Part shown: one piece after another, positions 18,596 through 27,053 of the stretch
Layout: each line of letters opens with the position of its first letter
How positions within the stretch are numbered: position 1 is the first letter of the stretch
Source of the DNA: Winogradskyella endarachnes
Lineage (GTDB): Bacteria > Bacteroidota > Bacteroidia > Flavobacteriales > Flavobacteriaceae
NCBI RefSeq assembly: GCF_009741275.1
Contig: NZ_WOWS01000006.1
Coordinates: 102,828-166,827 of the forward strand
Direction of reading: 5' to 3'
Length of the DNA: 64,000 bases
Translations under genes and position numbers: made by a program
The notes under the pieces: generated by a model
Seen by the model: only the letters and a program-made list of their open reading frames with translations
What the model was told of the DNA's origin: nothing
The model's database searches: none

Positions 18596-18621
18596 AAACT
18601 TTCAATTTTTTCTGAAAGTTT
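18596..18621. promoter_or_regulatory. second palindromic operator, upstream of the DCC-family operon
   Basis: The inverted repeat AAACTTTCA-N8-TGAAAGTTT has arms identical to the repeat at 18023-18048 and a different spacer. It sits 16 bases ahead of the ATG at 18638. No full TAnnTTTG follows; TAATTATG at the same offset and TATTTTTT at 18582-18589 are one-mismatch candidates. Confidence 0.75.
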
Positions 18622-18637
18622 AAAATAAATAATAATT

Positions 18638-19459
18638 ATGAAAACACTACAAAACCAAACCCTACTTTACGATAAAGATTGTCCGTTATGCAATGTGTAT
18701 ACCAGTAGTTTTATAAAAACTAAAATGTTAGATACAAATGGCAGAAAAGCTTACAAAGATTTAACTAACGAAGAACAAAACTTTATAGACCTAAAACGTG
18801 CTGCCAATGAAATTGCACTCATAGATAATAAAAACAAAACCGTAATATATGGTATTGATAGTTTACTTAAAGTGATTGGTAATTCAATGCCATGGGTAGA
18901 AAAAATAGGAAATTTAAAACCTATTAAATTCGGATTAAAAAAGTTGTATTCTTTTATATCTTATAATAGAAAAGTCATAATTCCGAGTAAAGAAGACTTA
19001 ACGCAAACACTAAAATGCGTGCCAGATTTCAACTACAAATACAGATACATTTACATTTTGTTTGCAACACTGATAACCAGTATTGTTCTCTTCAAATTCG
19101 GTAAATTATTACATATTATTCCCGAATCTAACATTTATAGAGAAGGTTTCATTGCTTTAGGACAAATTGGATTTCAAGCCTTATTTATTTCAAAATTAAA
19201 GTTTCAAAAACAACTCAATTACGTTGGTAACCTCATAACAGTTTCTTTAATGGGAAGCTTAATTTTAATTCCTGTTTTAATTCTAAATTCCTTACTTATA
19301 ATACCTGAAGTCGTTATACTAACTTGGTTTGGGCTAACCGTTTTATTCATGTTATACGAACATGTGAGACGAGTTAAAATTTTAGAATTACCAACATATC
19401 TATCTGCAACCTGGATACTTTATCGTGTACTGATATTACTTGCAATTTTAAGTTTATAA
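18638..19459 (+). CDS. DCC-family thiol-disulfide oxidoreductase-like membrane protein
   Basis: The 273-residue protein starts with the DCC (DUF393) signature YDKDCPLC, giving a CxxC pair at C15/C18 like a thioredoxin active site. This small redox-type domain (about 5-125) is followed by four hydrophobic segments from about 133 to the end, so the CxxC domain is tethered to the membrane. DCC proteins are predicted oxidoreductases, but their physiological partners are generally unknown. It is the first gene downstream of the second GbsR-type operator. The next three genes follow with gaps of only 2-3 bases. Confidence 0.85.
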   Translation: MKTLQNQTLLYDKDCPLCNVYTSSFIKTKMLDTNGRKAYKDLTNEEQNFIDLKRAANEIALIDNKNKTVIYGIDSLLKVIGNSMPWVEKIGNLKPIKFGLKKLYSFISYNRKVIIPSKEDLTQTLKCVPDFNYKYRYIYILFATLITSIVLFKFGKLLHIIPESNIYREGFIALGQIGFQALFISKLKFQKQLNYVGNLITVSLMGSLILIPVLILNSLLIIPEVVILTWFGLTVLFMLYEHVRRVKILELPTYLSATWILYRVLILLAILSL

Positions 19460-19461
19460 CT

Positions 19462-19815
19462 ATGAGTTACAACACCATTACATACCTCATCTATTTGCCT
19501 ATTATTTGTTTCATTATGTTAAAAGTAGGCTGGTTATTTTATAAAAATGGCGAAGTATTTCTTCTAGATATATTTCAACAAAACCAACCATTAGTCTCTA
19601 GCATAAACAAGTTATTATTAATAGGTTATTACTTGCTAAATATTGGTTATGCTATTTTAACCATTTCGTATTGGGAACATTTAGAAAGCACAATAGAAAT
19701 CATTAATTCGCTGAGTTTAACCTTAGGAAGAATCATCATAATACTCGCATTAATGCACTATAACAACATTTTTATTTTAAAATTCATAAACAAACAAAAA
19801 CTATTAAATCAATAA
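19462..19815 (+). CDS. small membrane protein, paralogue 1 (unknown function)
   Basis: I do not recognise this 117-residue protein. It has three hydrophobic segments (about 5-25, 51-70, 88-107). The block IYLPI, WLFYKNGEVFLLDIF, INKLLLIGYYLLNIGYAI recurs in the next gene as IYLPI, MLFKNGRLFMIDIF, TNKLFEIGFYLINIGFAL. The two genes are therefore a diverged tandem duplication and may form a heteromeric membrane complex (inference). It is cotranscribed with the DCC gene (2-base gap) and the paralogue (3-base gap). Confidence 0.85.
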   Translation: MSYNTITYLIYLPIICFIMLKVGWLFYKNGEVFLLDIFQQNQPLVSSINKLLLIGYYLLNIGYAILTISYWEHLESTIEIINSLSLTLGRIIIILALMHYNNIFILKFINKQKLLNQ

Positions 19816-19818
19816 ATT

Positions 19819-20205
19819 ATGGAAAATTCAAAAATCATTATCGGCTACATCATTTATTTACCAATCGTTATAGTACTTACTATTTACATTTCTAAAATGC
19901 TGTTTAAAAACGGAAGACTTTTTATGATAGACATTTTTAAAGGTAAAGAAGACATTGCTATGGCAACCAACAAACTATTCGAAATTGGATTTTATCTTAT
20001 CAACATAGGTTTCGCTTTGTTTATAATGAAAATATATGCCAGTTCTAGATTTGAAATGAGTTACCAAACCTTAATGGAAATCTTAAGTAAAAAAATTGGT
20101 GGCTTCACCATTTACTTAGGTTTAATGCTGTTTTTAAATCTATATTTATTTTTTAGAGGGAGAAGAAAATCTAAACAAGTATTTAGAAACACTAAGATGT
20201 CTTAA
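19819..20205 (+). CDS. small membrane protein, paralogue 2 (unknown function)
   Basis: This 128-residue protein of unknown function is homologous to the preceding gene over its first two-thirds. Three hydrophobic segments are predicted (about 6-25, 54-70, 92-112), with a basic C-terminal tail (RGRRKSKQ). The conserved core FKNG-x4-IDIF followed by NKL and GFYLINIGFAL may be the functional signature of a small uncharacterised family. The gap to the next gene is 2 bases, which argues for a single transcript under GbsR-type control. Confidence 0.85.
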   Translation: MENSKIIIGYIIYLPIVIVLTIYISKMLFKNGRLFMIDIFKGKEDIAMATNKLFEIGFYLINIGFALFIMKIYASSRFEMSYQTLMEILSKKIGGFTIYLGLMLFLNLYLFFRGRRKSKQVFRNTKMS

Positions 20206-20207
20206 TT

Positions 20208-21101
20208 ATGAAAACAATTATTATAGCAGGTGGAACTGGGTTTTTAGGAAGAGTGCTTGAAACTCATTTTACTCAAAAAAATTACGAAGTTAAAATCTTA
20301 ACCCGAAATGTCACCAAACCAAATCATATTTACTGGAATGCAAAAGATATAGACCAATGGGCAAATCATCTTGAAGGCACAGACGTTTTAATAAACCTCA
20401 CTGGTAAATCAGTAGATTGTAGATACACAGAAAAAAATAAAAAACTAATTCACGATTCTCGCATAAATTCTACCAATATTTTGGGTATAGCTGTTAAACA
20501 AAGTAAAAAGCCACCAAAAGTTTGGCTTAACATGTCTACATCAACTATATATAAAGATTCTTACCGTAAACAAATGACGGAAGAACATGGTGATATTGGT
20601 AACGATTTTTCAATGAATATTGCTAAATCTTGGGAAGCTGAATTTAATAATATTAAAATACCAAACACCAAAAAGGTACTACTAAGAACTGCAATTGTTT
20701 TAGGTAAAAATGGAGGTGCATTAATCCCTCTAAAAACATTGAGCAAACTTGGTTTGGGCGGAAAACAATGGCATGGTAAACAAAAAGTCAGTTGGATACA
20801 CGAAACTGATTTCGCCAGAGCTATAGAATTTATAATAAAAAAAGAACTTAATGGCGTATTTAATATTGTATCTCCTCAGCCAATAACAAATGCGCAATTA
20901 ATGTCATCCATTAGAAAAGTTCTAAAAGTTCCGTTTGGACTACCTCAACCTAAATGGCTTATTAAATTAGGTGCAAAATTAATTGATACCGAACCAGAAC
21001 TTGTATTAAAGAGTAGAAATGTAATACCAGAAAATTTAACAAAAAATGAATTTACTTATAAATATACAACTATAGAAAGTGCTTTAAACACCTTATTATA
21101 A
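20208..21101 (+). CDS. TIGR01777 family NAD(P)-dependent epimerase-like protein
   Basis: This 297-residue extended short-chain dehydrogenase has a Rossmann GGTGFLG loop at 8-14 and DVLINLTGKSVDCRYTEKNK, diagnostic for the TIGR01777 (YfcH-like) group. The C-terminal part (FNIVSPQPITNAQLMSSI) also matches. The substrate of this family is not established. It is the last gene of the operon that begins with the DCC protein. No clear terminator follows; the sigma-factor promoter begins about 28 bases downstream. Confidence 0.9.
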   Translation: MKTIIIAGGTGFLGRVLETHFTQKNYEVKILTRNVTKPNHIYWNAKDIDQWANHLEGTDVLINLTGKSVDCRYTEKNKKLIHDSRINSTNILGIAVKQSKKPPKVWLNMSTSTIYKDSYRKQMTEEHGDIGNDFSMNIAKSWEAEFNNIKIPNTKKVLLRTAIVLGKNGGALIPLKTLSKLGLGGKQWHGKQKVSWIHETDFARAIEFIIKKELNGVFNIVSPQPITNAQLMSSIRKVLKVPFGLPQPKWLIKLGAKLIDTEPELVLKSRNVIPENLTKNEFTYKYTTIESALNTLL

Positions 21102-21129
21102 TGATAATTCATTTCTCATTTTTTTAACT

Positions 21130-21137
21130 TATTTTTG
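21130..21137 (+). promoter_or_regulatory. -7 element of the ECF sigma factor gene
   Basis: TATTTTTG matches TAnnTTTG and lies 21 bases before the ATG. It suggests that the sigma gene is transcribed separately from the preceding operon. Confidence 0.6.
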
Positions 21138-21158
21138 ACACAGCAATGATAACAACTA

Positions 21159-21713
21159 ATGCCTAATCACACAATAGACCCAAATAATTGGGTAAAACTA
21201 TATTCAGATTATCTCTTCAATTACACTATTACACGTGTAAATGATAGAGAAATCGCACAAGATTTAATTTCAGAAACATTTTTAGCTGGACTTAAATCTA
21301 TGGCAAATTTTAAAGGAGAAGCAAGTGAGCGTACATGGCTGATTTCAATTTTGAAACGAAAAATTATAGACTATTATCGTAAAATTAATTCTAACAAAGG
21401 TAAAGCCGAAGTTAGAATGGGTTACATTAATAGTGATGATGATGAAGGTGATTGGTTAGAAGAACGCGTTGCAGACCCTTTTGATAAAACCGCTGAGGAT
21501 TCAATAGAAAATTCTGAATTAGGTGATGCTATTTATGATTGTTTAGGCAAATTACCTGAAAAACAAGCAGATGTATTTAAAATGAAGACCATTTTAGGAT
21601 ACGATACTGAAACTATTTGTAATGAATTAGATATTACCGCGTCTAATCTGTGGGTAATAATCCATAGAGCTAGAACTGCTTTAGCAGATTGTATGGAAGA
21701 AAATTGGTTTTAA
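21159..21713 (+). CDS. ECF-type sigma-70 factor
   Basis: The 184-residue factor has region 2 (about 10-85; NDREIAQDLISETFLAGLKS, then FKGEASERTWLISILKRKIIDYYRK) and region 4 (about 125-180; LGKLPEKQADVFKMK, with helix-turn-helix NELDITASNLWVIIHRARTAL). There is no region 1 or 3, as expected for ECF factors. The next gene encodes a small protein that resembles zinc-finger anti-sigma factors, so the pair is probably a sigma/anti-sigma unit. The signal and the regulon are unknown. Confidence 0.93.
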   Translation: MPNHTIDPNNWVKLYSDYLFNYTITRVNDREIAQDLISETFLAGLKSMANFKGEASERTWLISILKRKIIDYYRKINSNKGKAEVRMGYINSDDDEGDWLEERVADPFDKTAEDSIENSELGDAIYDCLGKLPEKQADVFKMKTILGYDTETICNELDITASNLWVIIHRARTALADCMEENWF

Positions 21714-21754
21714 AAAAATTAAAGAACCTTTTATTATTAAAGGATAATATAAAA

Positions 21755-22021
21755 ATGAAACAAAGTTTTTTATTTATTAGCTGTGAAGAAGCAAAACACA
21801 TATGTGATAAAGCACAATATGGAGAAGCATCAACGTGGGAACATATTAAATTAACTATTAGATTAGCATATTGCCGTATAACACAAAAATATTCTAAACA
21901 AAACGAGAAACTAACTGAAAGCATTAATAAAGCTGAAGTAAAATGCTTAAATGCTGAAGAACGAAATAAAATTGAAAATCAATTTAAAGAAGAGTTAGCT
22001 AAGCAACAACAAAACAACTAA
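21755..22021 (+). CDS. small degenerate zinc-finger anti-sigma-like protein
   Basis: This 88-residue protein follows the ECF sigma gene. It begins SCEEAKHICDKAQYGEASTWEHIKL..., resembling the short zf-HC2-type anti-sigma proteins found beside ECF factors in Bacteroidota. Where those carry HxxxCxxC, this one has IRLAYCRITQ, so zinc coordination is probably lost or incomplete. The ATG at 21755 has an AGGA at 21741-21744. A longer frame from 21689 would overlap the sigma gene and is not favoured. The last 27 bases overlap the convergent UbiA-like gene. Role as an anti-sigma factor is inferred from position. Confidence 0.7.
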   Translation: MKQSFLFISCEEAKHICDKAQYGEASTWEHIKLTIRLAYCRITQKYSKQNEKLTESINKAEVKCLNAEERNKIENQFKEELAKQQQNN

Positions 22022-22831
22022 CCAAAAAATAGGTAAACTCTCTACCCAAAATGCACTATAATATTTAGATTGTTTTTTGTTTGAAAACAGTAAAAATACC
22101 AGAGTTACTAAAGCTATAATATTTGTAGATAATAAAGTTTTATAAGTTAACTCATCCTTAAAATTTTCTAATAACACAAAGAAAACTAAAAGTATCACGC
22201 CGATTGCTTTGGTTTTATTTACACCTATTTTCTGAGGTATAGTAGCTAATTTCAGACTATCATAAACAAGGTCTCGTATCTCAAAAGGCAACATTAATAC
22301 CAATACAAAATAAAAACGCTGAATTACTAAAATCACAATATCTGCATTAATAACGACATCATAATTTAGTACAGGTAATATAACCGAAGTAAAGGTCCAT
22401 ACTAAAGCTATAACATAGACTTTTATACCTCCTATTTGACGTAAATTTTTTTGATTATCAAATAAATACCGCTTCGGTATCATAACAGGTATCGCGTAAT
22501 AAAACGTAATTACCCCTAAGACTCCTATTAAAATAAGTGCTTCTATATTAAGATAAAATGCAAAATAGCCAGTTGCTAAAAAAGCAAATAATGAAAACAC
22601 TTGAATAATCTTGAGCCAAACAGCTAAACTACGATGATGAAATTTTGCTAAACCAAAATATTTCACAAAATTATAACCCGTAATTGTACCAAAAAAAACA
22701 AATCCTAGAAGCCGCAAATTTAAGGATAAACTAAGCTCAATAAAAGTAACCCAAGTTAATGCCATTGCCGCTAACGCAACATGGATACTACCATTTATAT
22801 AAAAATGAAAAATGCGTTTAACAGTTTGCAT
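21995..22831 (-). CDS. UbiA-like prenyltransferase family membrane protein
   Basis: The protein has 278 residues from the ATG at 22831 and about eight hydrophobic segments. PFEIRDLVYDSLKLATIPQKIG matches the second Asp motif (DxxDxxxD-like) of UbiA enzymes. The first motif (NDxxDxxxD) seems missing: the expected place reads TGYNFVKYFGLAKF. It may therefore be a diverged member with altered substrate or no prenyl-transfer activity. A TAnnTTTG element at 22836-22843 lies inside the longer frame (start 22846), so the ATG at 22831 is the likely start of a leaderless message. Confidence 0.75.
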   Translation of the reverse strand: MQTVKRIFHFYINGSIHVALAAMALTWVTFIELSLSLNLRLLGFVFFGTITGYNFVKYFGLAKFHHRSLAVWLKIIQVFSLFAFLATGYFAFYLNIEALILIGVLGVITFYYAIPVMIPKRYLFDNQKNLRQIGGIKVYVIALVWTFTSVILPVLNYDVVINADIVILVIQRFYFVLVLMLPFEIRDLVYDSLKLATIPQKIGVNKTKAIGVILLVFFVLLENFKDELTYKTLLSTNIIALVTLVFLLFSNKKQSKYYSAFWVESLPIFWLVVLLLLS

Positions 22832-22835
22832 AAAA

Positions 22836-22843
22836 CAAAAGTA
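22836..22843 (-). promoter_or_regulatory. -7 element of the UbiA-like gene; decides its start
   Basis: TACTTTTG on the minus strand matches TAnnTTTG and ends 4 bases before the ATG at 22831. A start at 22846 would lie upstream of the transcript. Confidence 0.65.
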
Positions 22844-22917
22844 CATAATGTGTTAATAAACTCTGTTTTCGGTTAAAAACTTTAACCTTCCCATTTATAA
22901 AAATGCGCTTAAATCTT

Positions 22918-22925
22918 TACTTTTG
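22918..22925 (+). promoter_or_regulatory. -7 element of gcvP; decides its start
   Basis: TACTTTTG matches TAnnTTTG. The TTG that opens the longest gcvP frame is the end of this element, so translation must begin at the ATG at 22953. Confidence 0.7.
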
Positions 22926-22952
22926 CAAAACACAAAAACTATTTATTTTATA

Positions 22953-25802
22953 ATGGATACAACTTCTTTTGCACTAAGACATATAGGCCCTAATTCTAAG
23001 GAACAAAAAGCAATGCTAAACACTATTGGTGTAGATAGTATAGAGCAATTAGTTTCAGAAACTATTCCTAAAAACATTCGCTTAGAAAACGACCTAAATC
23101 TTGACGTTGCAATGAGCGAGCAAGAATATTTAAACCATATATATAAATTATCTCAACTTAATAAAGTTTATAAATCTTACATTGGTTTAGGATATCATCC
23201 AACCAATCTACCCGCTGTTATTCAACGTAACATTTTAGAAAATCCAGGTTGGTATACAGCTTACACACCTTATCAAGCTGAAATTGCACAAGGAAGATTA
23301 GAAGCTTTATTAAATTTTCAAACCATGGTTATTGATTTAACCGGAATGGAAATTGCAAACGCATCACTTTTAGACGAAAGTACTGCTGCAGCAGAAGCCA
23401 TGTCTTTATTATTTGCTGTAAGAGAACGCAGCCAAAAGAAAGCCAACATTAACAAATTCTTTGTTTCTGATTTAGTTTTACCACAGACTATTGCATTACT
23501 CGAAACAAGAGCAAATCCTATTGGTATTGAATTAGTTATTGGTAACGAAGCAGAATACAATTTATCAAATGAATATTTTGGTGCCTTATTACAATATCCT
23601 GGAAAAAATGGTCAGATTACAGATATTAAATCCTTTATAGAAAAAGCAAATGCCGAAAATATAAAAGTAGCCGTTGCTGCTGATATTTTAAGTTTAGTAA
23701 AACTTGAAGCGCCTGGTAAATTTGGAGCAGATGTTGTTGTTGGTACAACGCAACGTTTTGGTATTCCAATGGGTTATGGCGGACCACATGCGGCTTATTT
23801 CGCAACTAAAGAAGCTTATAAACGTGATGTACCTGGTAGAATTATCGGTGTAACAAAAGATGCTAATGGAAACAGAGCTTTACGTATGGCATTACAAACA
23901 CGTGAGCAACACATTAAAAGAGATAAAGCCACTTCTAATATTTGTACAGCGCAAGTATTACTTGCTGTTATGGCAGGCATGTACGCGGTATATCACGGAC
24001 CAGATGGCTTAACTTTTATTGCAGATAAAGTTAAAAATGCTACTTCTACCCTTGCAACTGCTTTAGAGAAATTAGGTTTAGAACAAGTAAATACACATTA
24101 TTTTGATACGCTTCAGATAAAAGCAGATGCGGTTAAAGTAAAATACGAAGCTGAAAAAAGCGAAATTAATTTTCATTATCCAGATACCAACACGGTCACA
24201 ATTTCATTAAACGAAACCACAAACATTTCAGACTTAAATGAAATTATTTCAATTTTTGAAACCGTAACAAGACAAACTACAGACAAGATTGAATCACTTT
24301 CTCATATTAAAACTATTCCAGACCACTTAAAACGTCAATCAGACTTTTTAACGGTTGATGTTTTTAACACCTATCATTCTGAAACCGAATTAATGCGTTA
24401 TGTAAAACGTTTAGAACGTAAAGATTTGGCATTAAACCACTCAATGATTTCGCTAGGTTCTTGTACCATGAAATTGAATGCAGCATCAGAAATGTTACCA
24501 TTAAGTTGGAGCAGTTGGGGAAACATGCATCCATTTGTACCTGCAGACCAACCAATAGGTTATAAATTAATGCTAAATGAATTAGAACATCAGCTATCTG
24601 AAATAACAGGGTTTGCAGCAACGTCATTACAGCCAAACTCTGGTGCTCAAGGAGAATTTGCAGGTTTAATGGTTATAAAAGCTTATCATGAATCTCGTGG
24701 AGATCACCATAGAAATATATGTTTAATACCATCATCTGCTCACGGCACAAATCCGGCAAGTGCAGTTATGGCTGGTATGAAGGTCGTAGTAACTAAAGCT
24801 TCTGAAAACGGAAATATAGATGTAGAAGATTTAAGAGAAAAAGCTGAATTACATAAAGATAATCTTTCAGCCTTAATGGTTACGTACCCTTCTACCCATG
24901 GTGTTTACGAATCTGCGATTAAGGAAATTACACAAATTATACATGACAACGGTGGACAAGTTTATATGGATGGTGCTAATATGAATGCGCAAGTGGGCTT
25001 AACTAACCCAGGAAACATTGGCGCAGATGTTTGTCATCTTAACTTACACAAGACATTTGCAATACCTCATGGAGGTGGTGGACCAGGTGTTGGCCCAATC
25101 TGTGTTGCAGAACAACTAGTTCCTTTTCTACCAGGAAACCCAATTATAAAAACAGGAGGACACCAAGCCATTTCAGCAATTTCTGGCGCACCTTTTGGTT
25201 CGTCTTTAGTCTGCCTTATTTCTTATGGCTATATAAAAATGTTAGGTTATAGAGGTTTAAAGAAAGCCACTGAAGTCGCTATATTAAATGCCAATTATAT
25301 TAAAGAACGTTTAGAAGGATCTTACCCAACATTATATTCTGGTGAAAACGGTAGAGCTGCGCACGAGATGATTATTGATTGCCGTGATTTTAAAGCCAAA
25401 GGAATAGAAGTTACAGACATCGCTAAACGTTTAATGGATTATGGATTTCATGCACCAACTGTATCTTTTCCTGTTGCAGGAACCATGATGATAGAACCAA
25501 CTGAAAGTGAAAGTAAAGCAGAAATGGACCGTTTTTGTGATGCCATGATTTCTATTAAAAAAGAAATTGACGCTTCATCTAAAGAAGAGCCTAATAACAC
25601 ACTAAAAAACGCACCACATACGTTAGAGATGTTAACTTCCGATGAGTGGTTACTACCATATTCAAGAGAGGCTGCAGCATTTCCGCTAGACTTTGTTAGA
25701 GACAACAAATTTTGGCCAAGTGTAAGACGTGTAGATGATGCTTATGGAGACAGAAATCTAATGTGTAGCTGTGCACCCATTGAAGATTATATAAATGCTT
25801 AA
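22953..25802 (+). CDS. gcvP: glycine dehydrogenase (decarboxylating), glycine cleavage P protein
   Basis: The 949-residue PLP enzyme has the N- and C-terminal halves fused in one chain. The start reads MDTTSFALRHIGPN, as in other full-length P proteins. The PLP lysine is K700 in NLHKTFAIPHGGGGPG. It decarboxylates glycine and passes the aminomethyl group to the lipoyl H protein; gcvH and gcvT are not in the window. It is a single-gene unit with a TAnnTTTG promoter at 22918-22925 and a strong terminator at 25816-25849. Confidence 0.98.
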   Translation: MDTTSFALRHIGPNSKEQKAMLNTIGVDSIEQLVSETIPKNIRLENDLNLDVAMSEQEYLNHIYKLSQLNKVYKSYIGLGYHPTNLPAVIQRNILENPGWYTAYTPYQAEIAQGRLEALLNFQTMVIDLTGMEIANASLLDESTAAAEAMSLLFAVRERSQKKANINKFFVSDLVLPQTIALLETRANPIGIELVIGNEAEYNLSNEYFGALLQYPGKNGQITDIKSFIEKANAENIKVAVAADILSLVKLEAPGKFGADVVVGTTQRFGIPMGYGGPHAAYFATKEAYKRDVPGRIIGVTKDANGNRALRMALQTREQHIKRDKATSNICTAQVLLAVMAGMYAVYHGPDGLTFIADKVKNATSTLATALEKLGLEQVNTHYFDTLQIKADAVKVKYEAEKSEINFHYPDTNTVTISLNETTNISDLNEIISIFETVTRQTTDKIESLSHIKTIPDHLKRQSDFLTVDVFNTYHSETELMRYVKRLERKDLALNHSMISLGSCTMKLNAASEMLPLSWSSWGNMHPFVPADQPIGYKLMLNELEHQLSEITGFAATSLQPNSGAQGEFAGLMVIKAYHESRGDHHRNICLIPSSAHGTNPASAVMAGMKVVVTKASENGNIDVEDLREKAELHKDNLSALMVTYPSTHGVYESAIKEITQIIHDNGGQVYMDGANMNAQVGLTNPGNIGADVCHLNLHKTFAIPHGGGGPGVGPICVAEQLVPFLPGNPIIKTGGHQAISAISGAPFGSSLVCLISYGYIKMLGYRGLKKATEVAILNANYIKERLEGSYPTLYSGENGRAAHEMIIDCRDFKAKGIEVTDIAKRLMDYGFHAPTVSFPVAGTMMIEPTESESKAEMDRFCDAMISIKKEIDASSKEEPNNTLKNAPHTLEMLTSDEWLLPYSREAAAFPLDFVRDNKFWPSVRRVDDAYGDRNLMCSCAPIEDYINA

Positions 25803-25815
25803 TGAGTGAATTTTG

Positions 25816-25853
25816 AAATGCATAAAAACACGCACCTTTTTATGCATTTTAAA
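25816..25853 (+). terminator. terminator of gcvP
   Basis: A perfect 13-bp inverted repeat (AAATGCATAAAAA / TTTTTATGCATTT) with an 8-base loop lies 13 bases after the gcvP stop. Its right arm ends in a T run. Confidence 0.85.
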
Positions 25854-25962
25854 ATATAACAAACAATAATTACGATATTCTTAAAAATTATAGCTTTAAA
25901 TCTGTATATAACAGAAAACTGTTTAATATTAATTAACTTCGTAGTACTGAAATGAGATAAAA

Positions 25963-27021
25963 ATGGCGATTAAGATAACAGGAACGGGAAGTTATATTCC
26001 TAGTAAAATTGAAAAGAACGAAGATTTTTATAATCATAAATTTCTAAATGCCGATGGTTCAGAGATTAACAGTCCAAATGAAGTTATTGTAGAAAAATTT
26101 AAGGCCATAACTGGTATTGAAGAACGACGTTATATTAAAAAAGAATTAGTTAATTCTGATATTGCATTTTTTGCATCACAAAAAGCAATAGAAAATGCAA
26201 AAATTGATAAAGAATCAATAGATTATATTATTGTTGCACACAATTATGGCGACATAAAATACAACACACAACAAAGTGATACTATTCCAAGTATTGCCTC
26301 TAGAGTAAAGCATTTACTAAAAATAGAGAATCCTAAATGTGTTGCTTACGATATACTATTTGGATGTCCTGGATGGATAGAAGGTGTTATACAAGCCAAA
26401 GCATTTATATCTTCTGGCCTAGCTAAACGCTGCCTTGTTATTGGTGCAGAAACTTTATCTAGAGTTATTGATCCGCACGATAGAGATTCTATGATATATA
26501 GTGATGGTGCTGGTGCTGTAATTGTTGAAGACACCAAAGAAGAGGGTGGAATTTTAGCGCACGAAACAGCCACCTTTGCATTAGATGAAGCCCATTATAT
26601 TCATTTTGGAGAAACTTATAATCCTGAAATTTCAGACCAACGACGTTACATAAAAATGTATGGTCGTAAAATTTATGAATTTGCGCTTACCAATGTTCCT
26701 AAAGCATTAAAAATGTGTTTAAATAAAAGTGGCAAAGACATTTCTGATATTAAAAAGATATTAATTCATCAGGCTAACGAAAAAATGGATGAAGCTATAG
26801 TACAACGCTTCTATAGACTACATAAAATGAAAATGCCAAAAGGTATTATGCCAATGTCTATAAACCTTTTAGGAAATTCTAGCGTAGCAACTGTACCAAC
26901 CTTGTATGATATGATTTTAAACGGCCAATTAGAAGGACAAGAAATAAATAAAGGCGATGTTATTATGTTTGCAAGTGTTGGTGCTGGCATGAATATTAAC
27001 GCTATAATGTACCAGGTTTAA
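25963..27021 (+). CDS. beta-ketoacyl-ACP synthase III family protein
   Basis: The 352-residue thiolase-fold condensing enzyme has its triad visible: C135 in LFGCPGWIEG, H269 in LIHQANEK and N305 in LGNSSVATVP. FabH normally condenses acyl-CoA with malonyl-ACP to start fatty-acid synthesis. This protein is longer than typical FabH (about 320-330) and sits with a methyltransferase and a glycosyltransferase rather than with plsX/fabD, so it may make a specialised acyl chain. The following two genes are 32 and 2 bases apart on the same strand. Confidence 0.9.
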   Translation: MAIKITGTGSYIPSKIEKNEDFYNHKFLNADGSEINSPNEVIVEKFKAITGIEERRYIKKELVNSDIAFFASQKAIENAKIDKESIDYIIVAHNYGDIKYNTQQSDTIPSIASRVKHLLKIENPKCVAYDILFGCPGWIEGVIQAKAFISSGLAKRCLVIGAETLSRVIDPHDRDSMIYSDGAGAVIVEDTKEEGGILAHETATFALDEAHYIHFGETYNPEISDQRRYIKMYGRKIYEFALTNVPKALKMCLNKSGKDISDIKKILIHQANEKMDEAIVQRFYRLHKMKMPKGIMPMSINLLGNSSVATVPTLYDMILNGQLEGQEINKGDVIMFASVGAGMNINAIMYQV

Positions 27022-27053
27022 TTTAAGCAACATTCTTTTACTTAAGTAAATCT

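Noticed and set aside
18596..18621. The second AAACTTTCA palindrome as a transcription terminator
   Set aside because: The 9-bp stem has only four G or C bases over both arms and no U tract follows. An exact copy of the arms precedes the regulator promoter, which fits an operator better.
22923..22952. A ten-codon longer gcvP start at a TTG
   Set aside because: The TTG is the end of the TACTTTTG -7 element, so it would lie upstream of the transcript.
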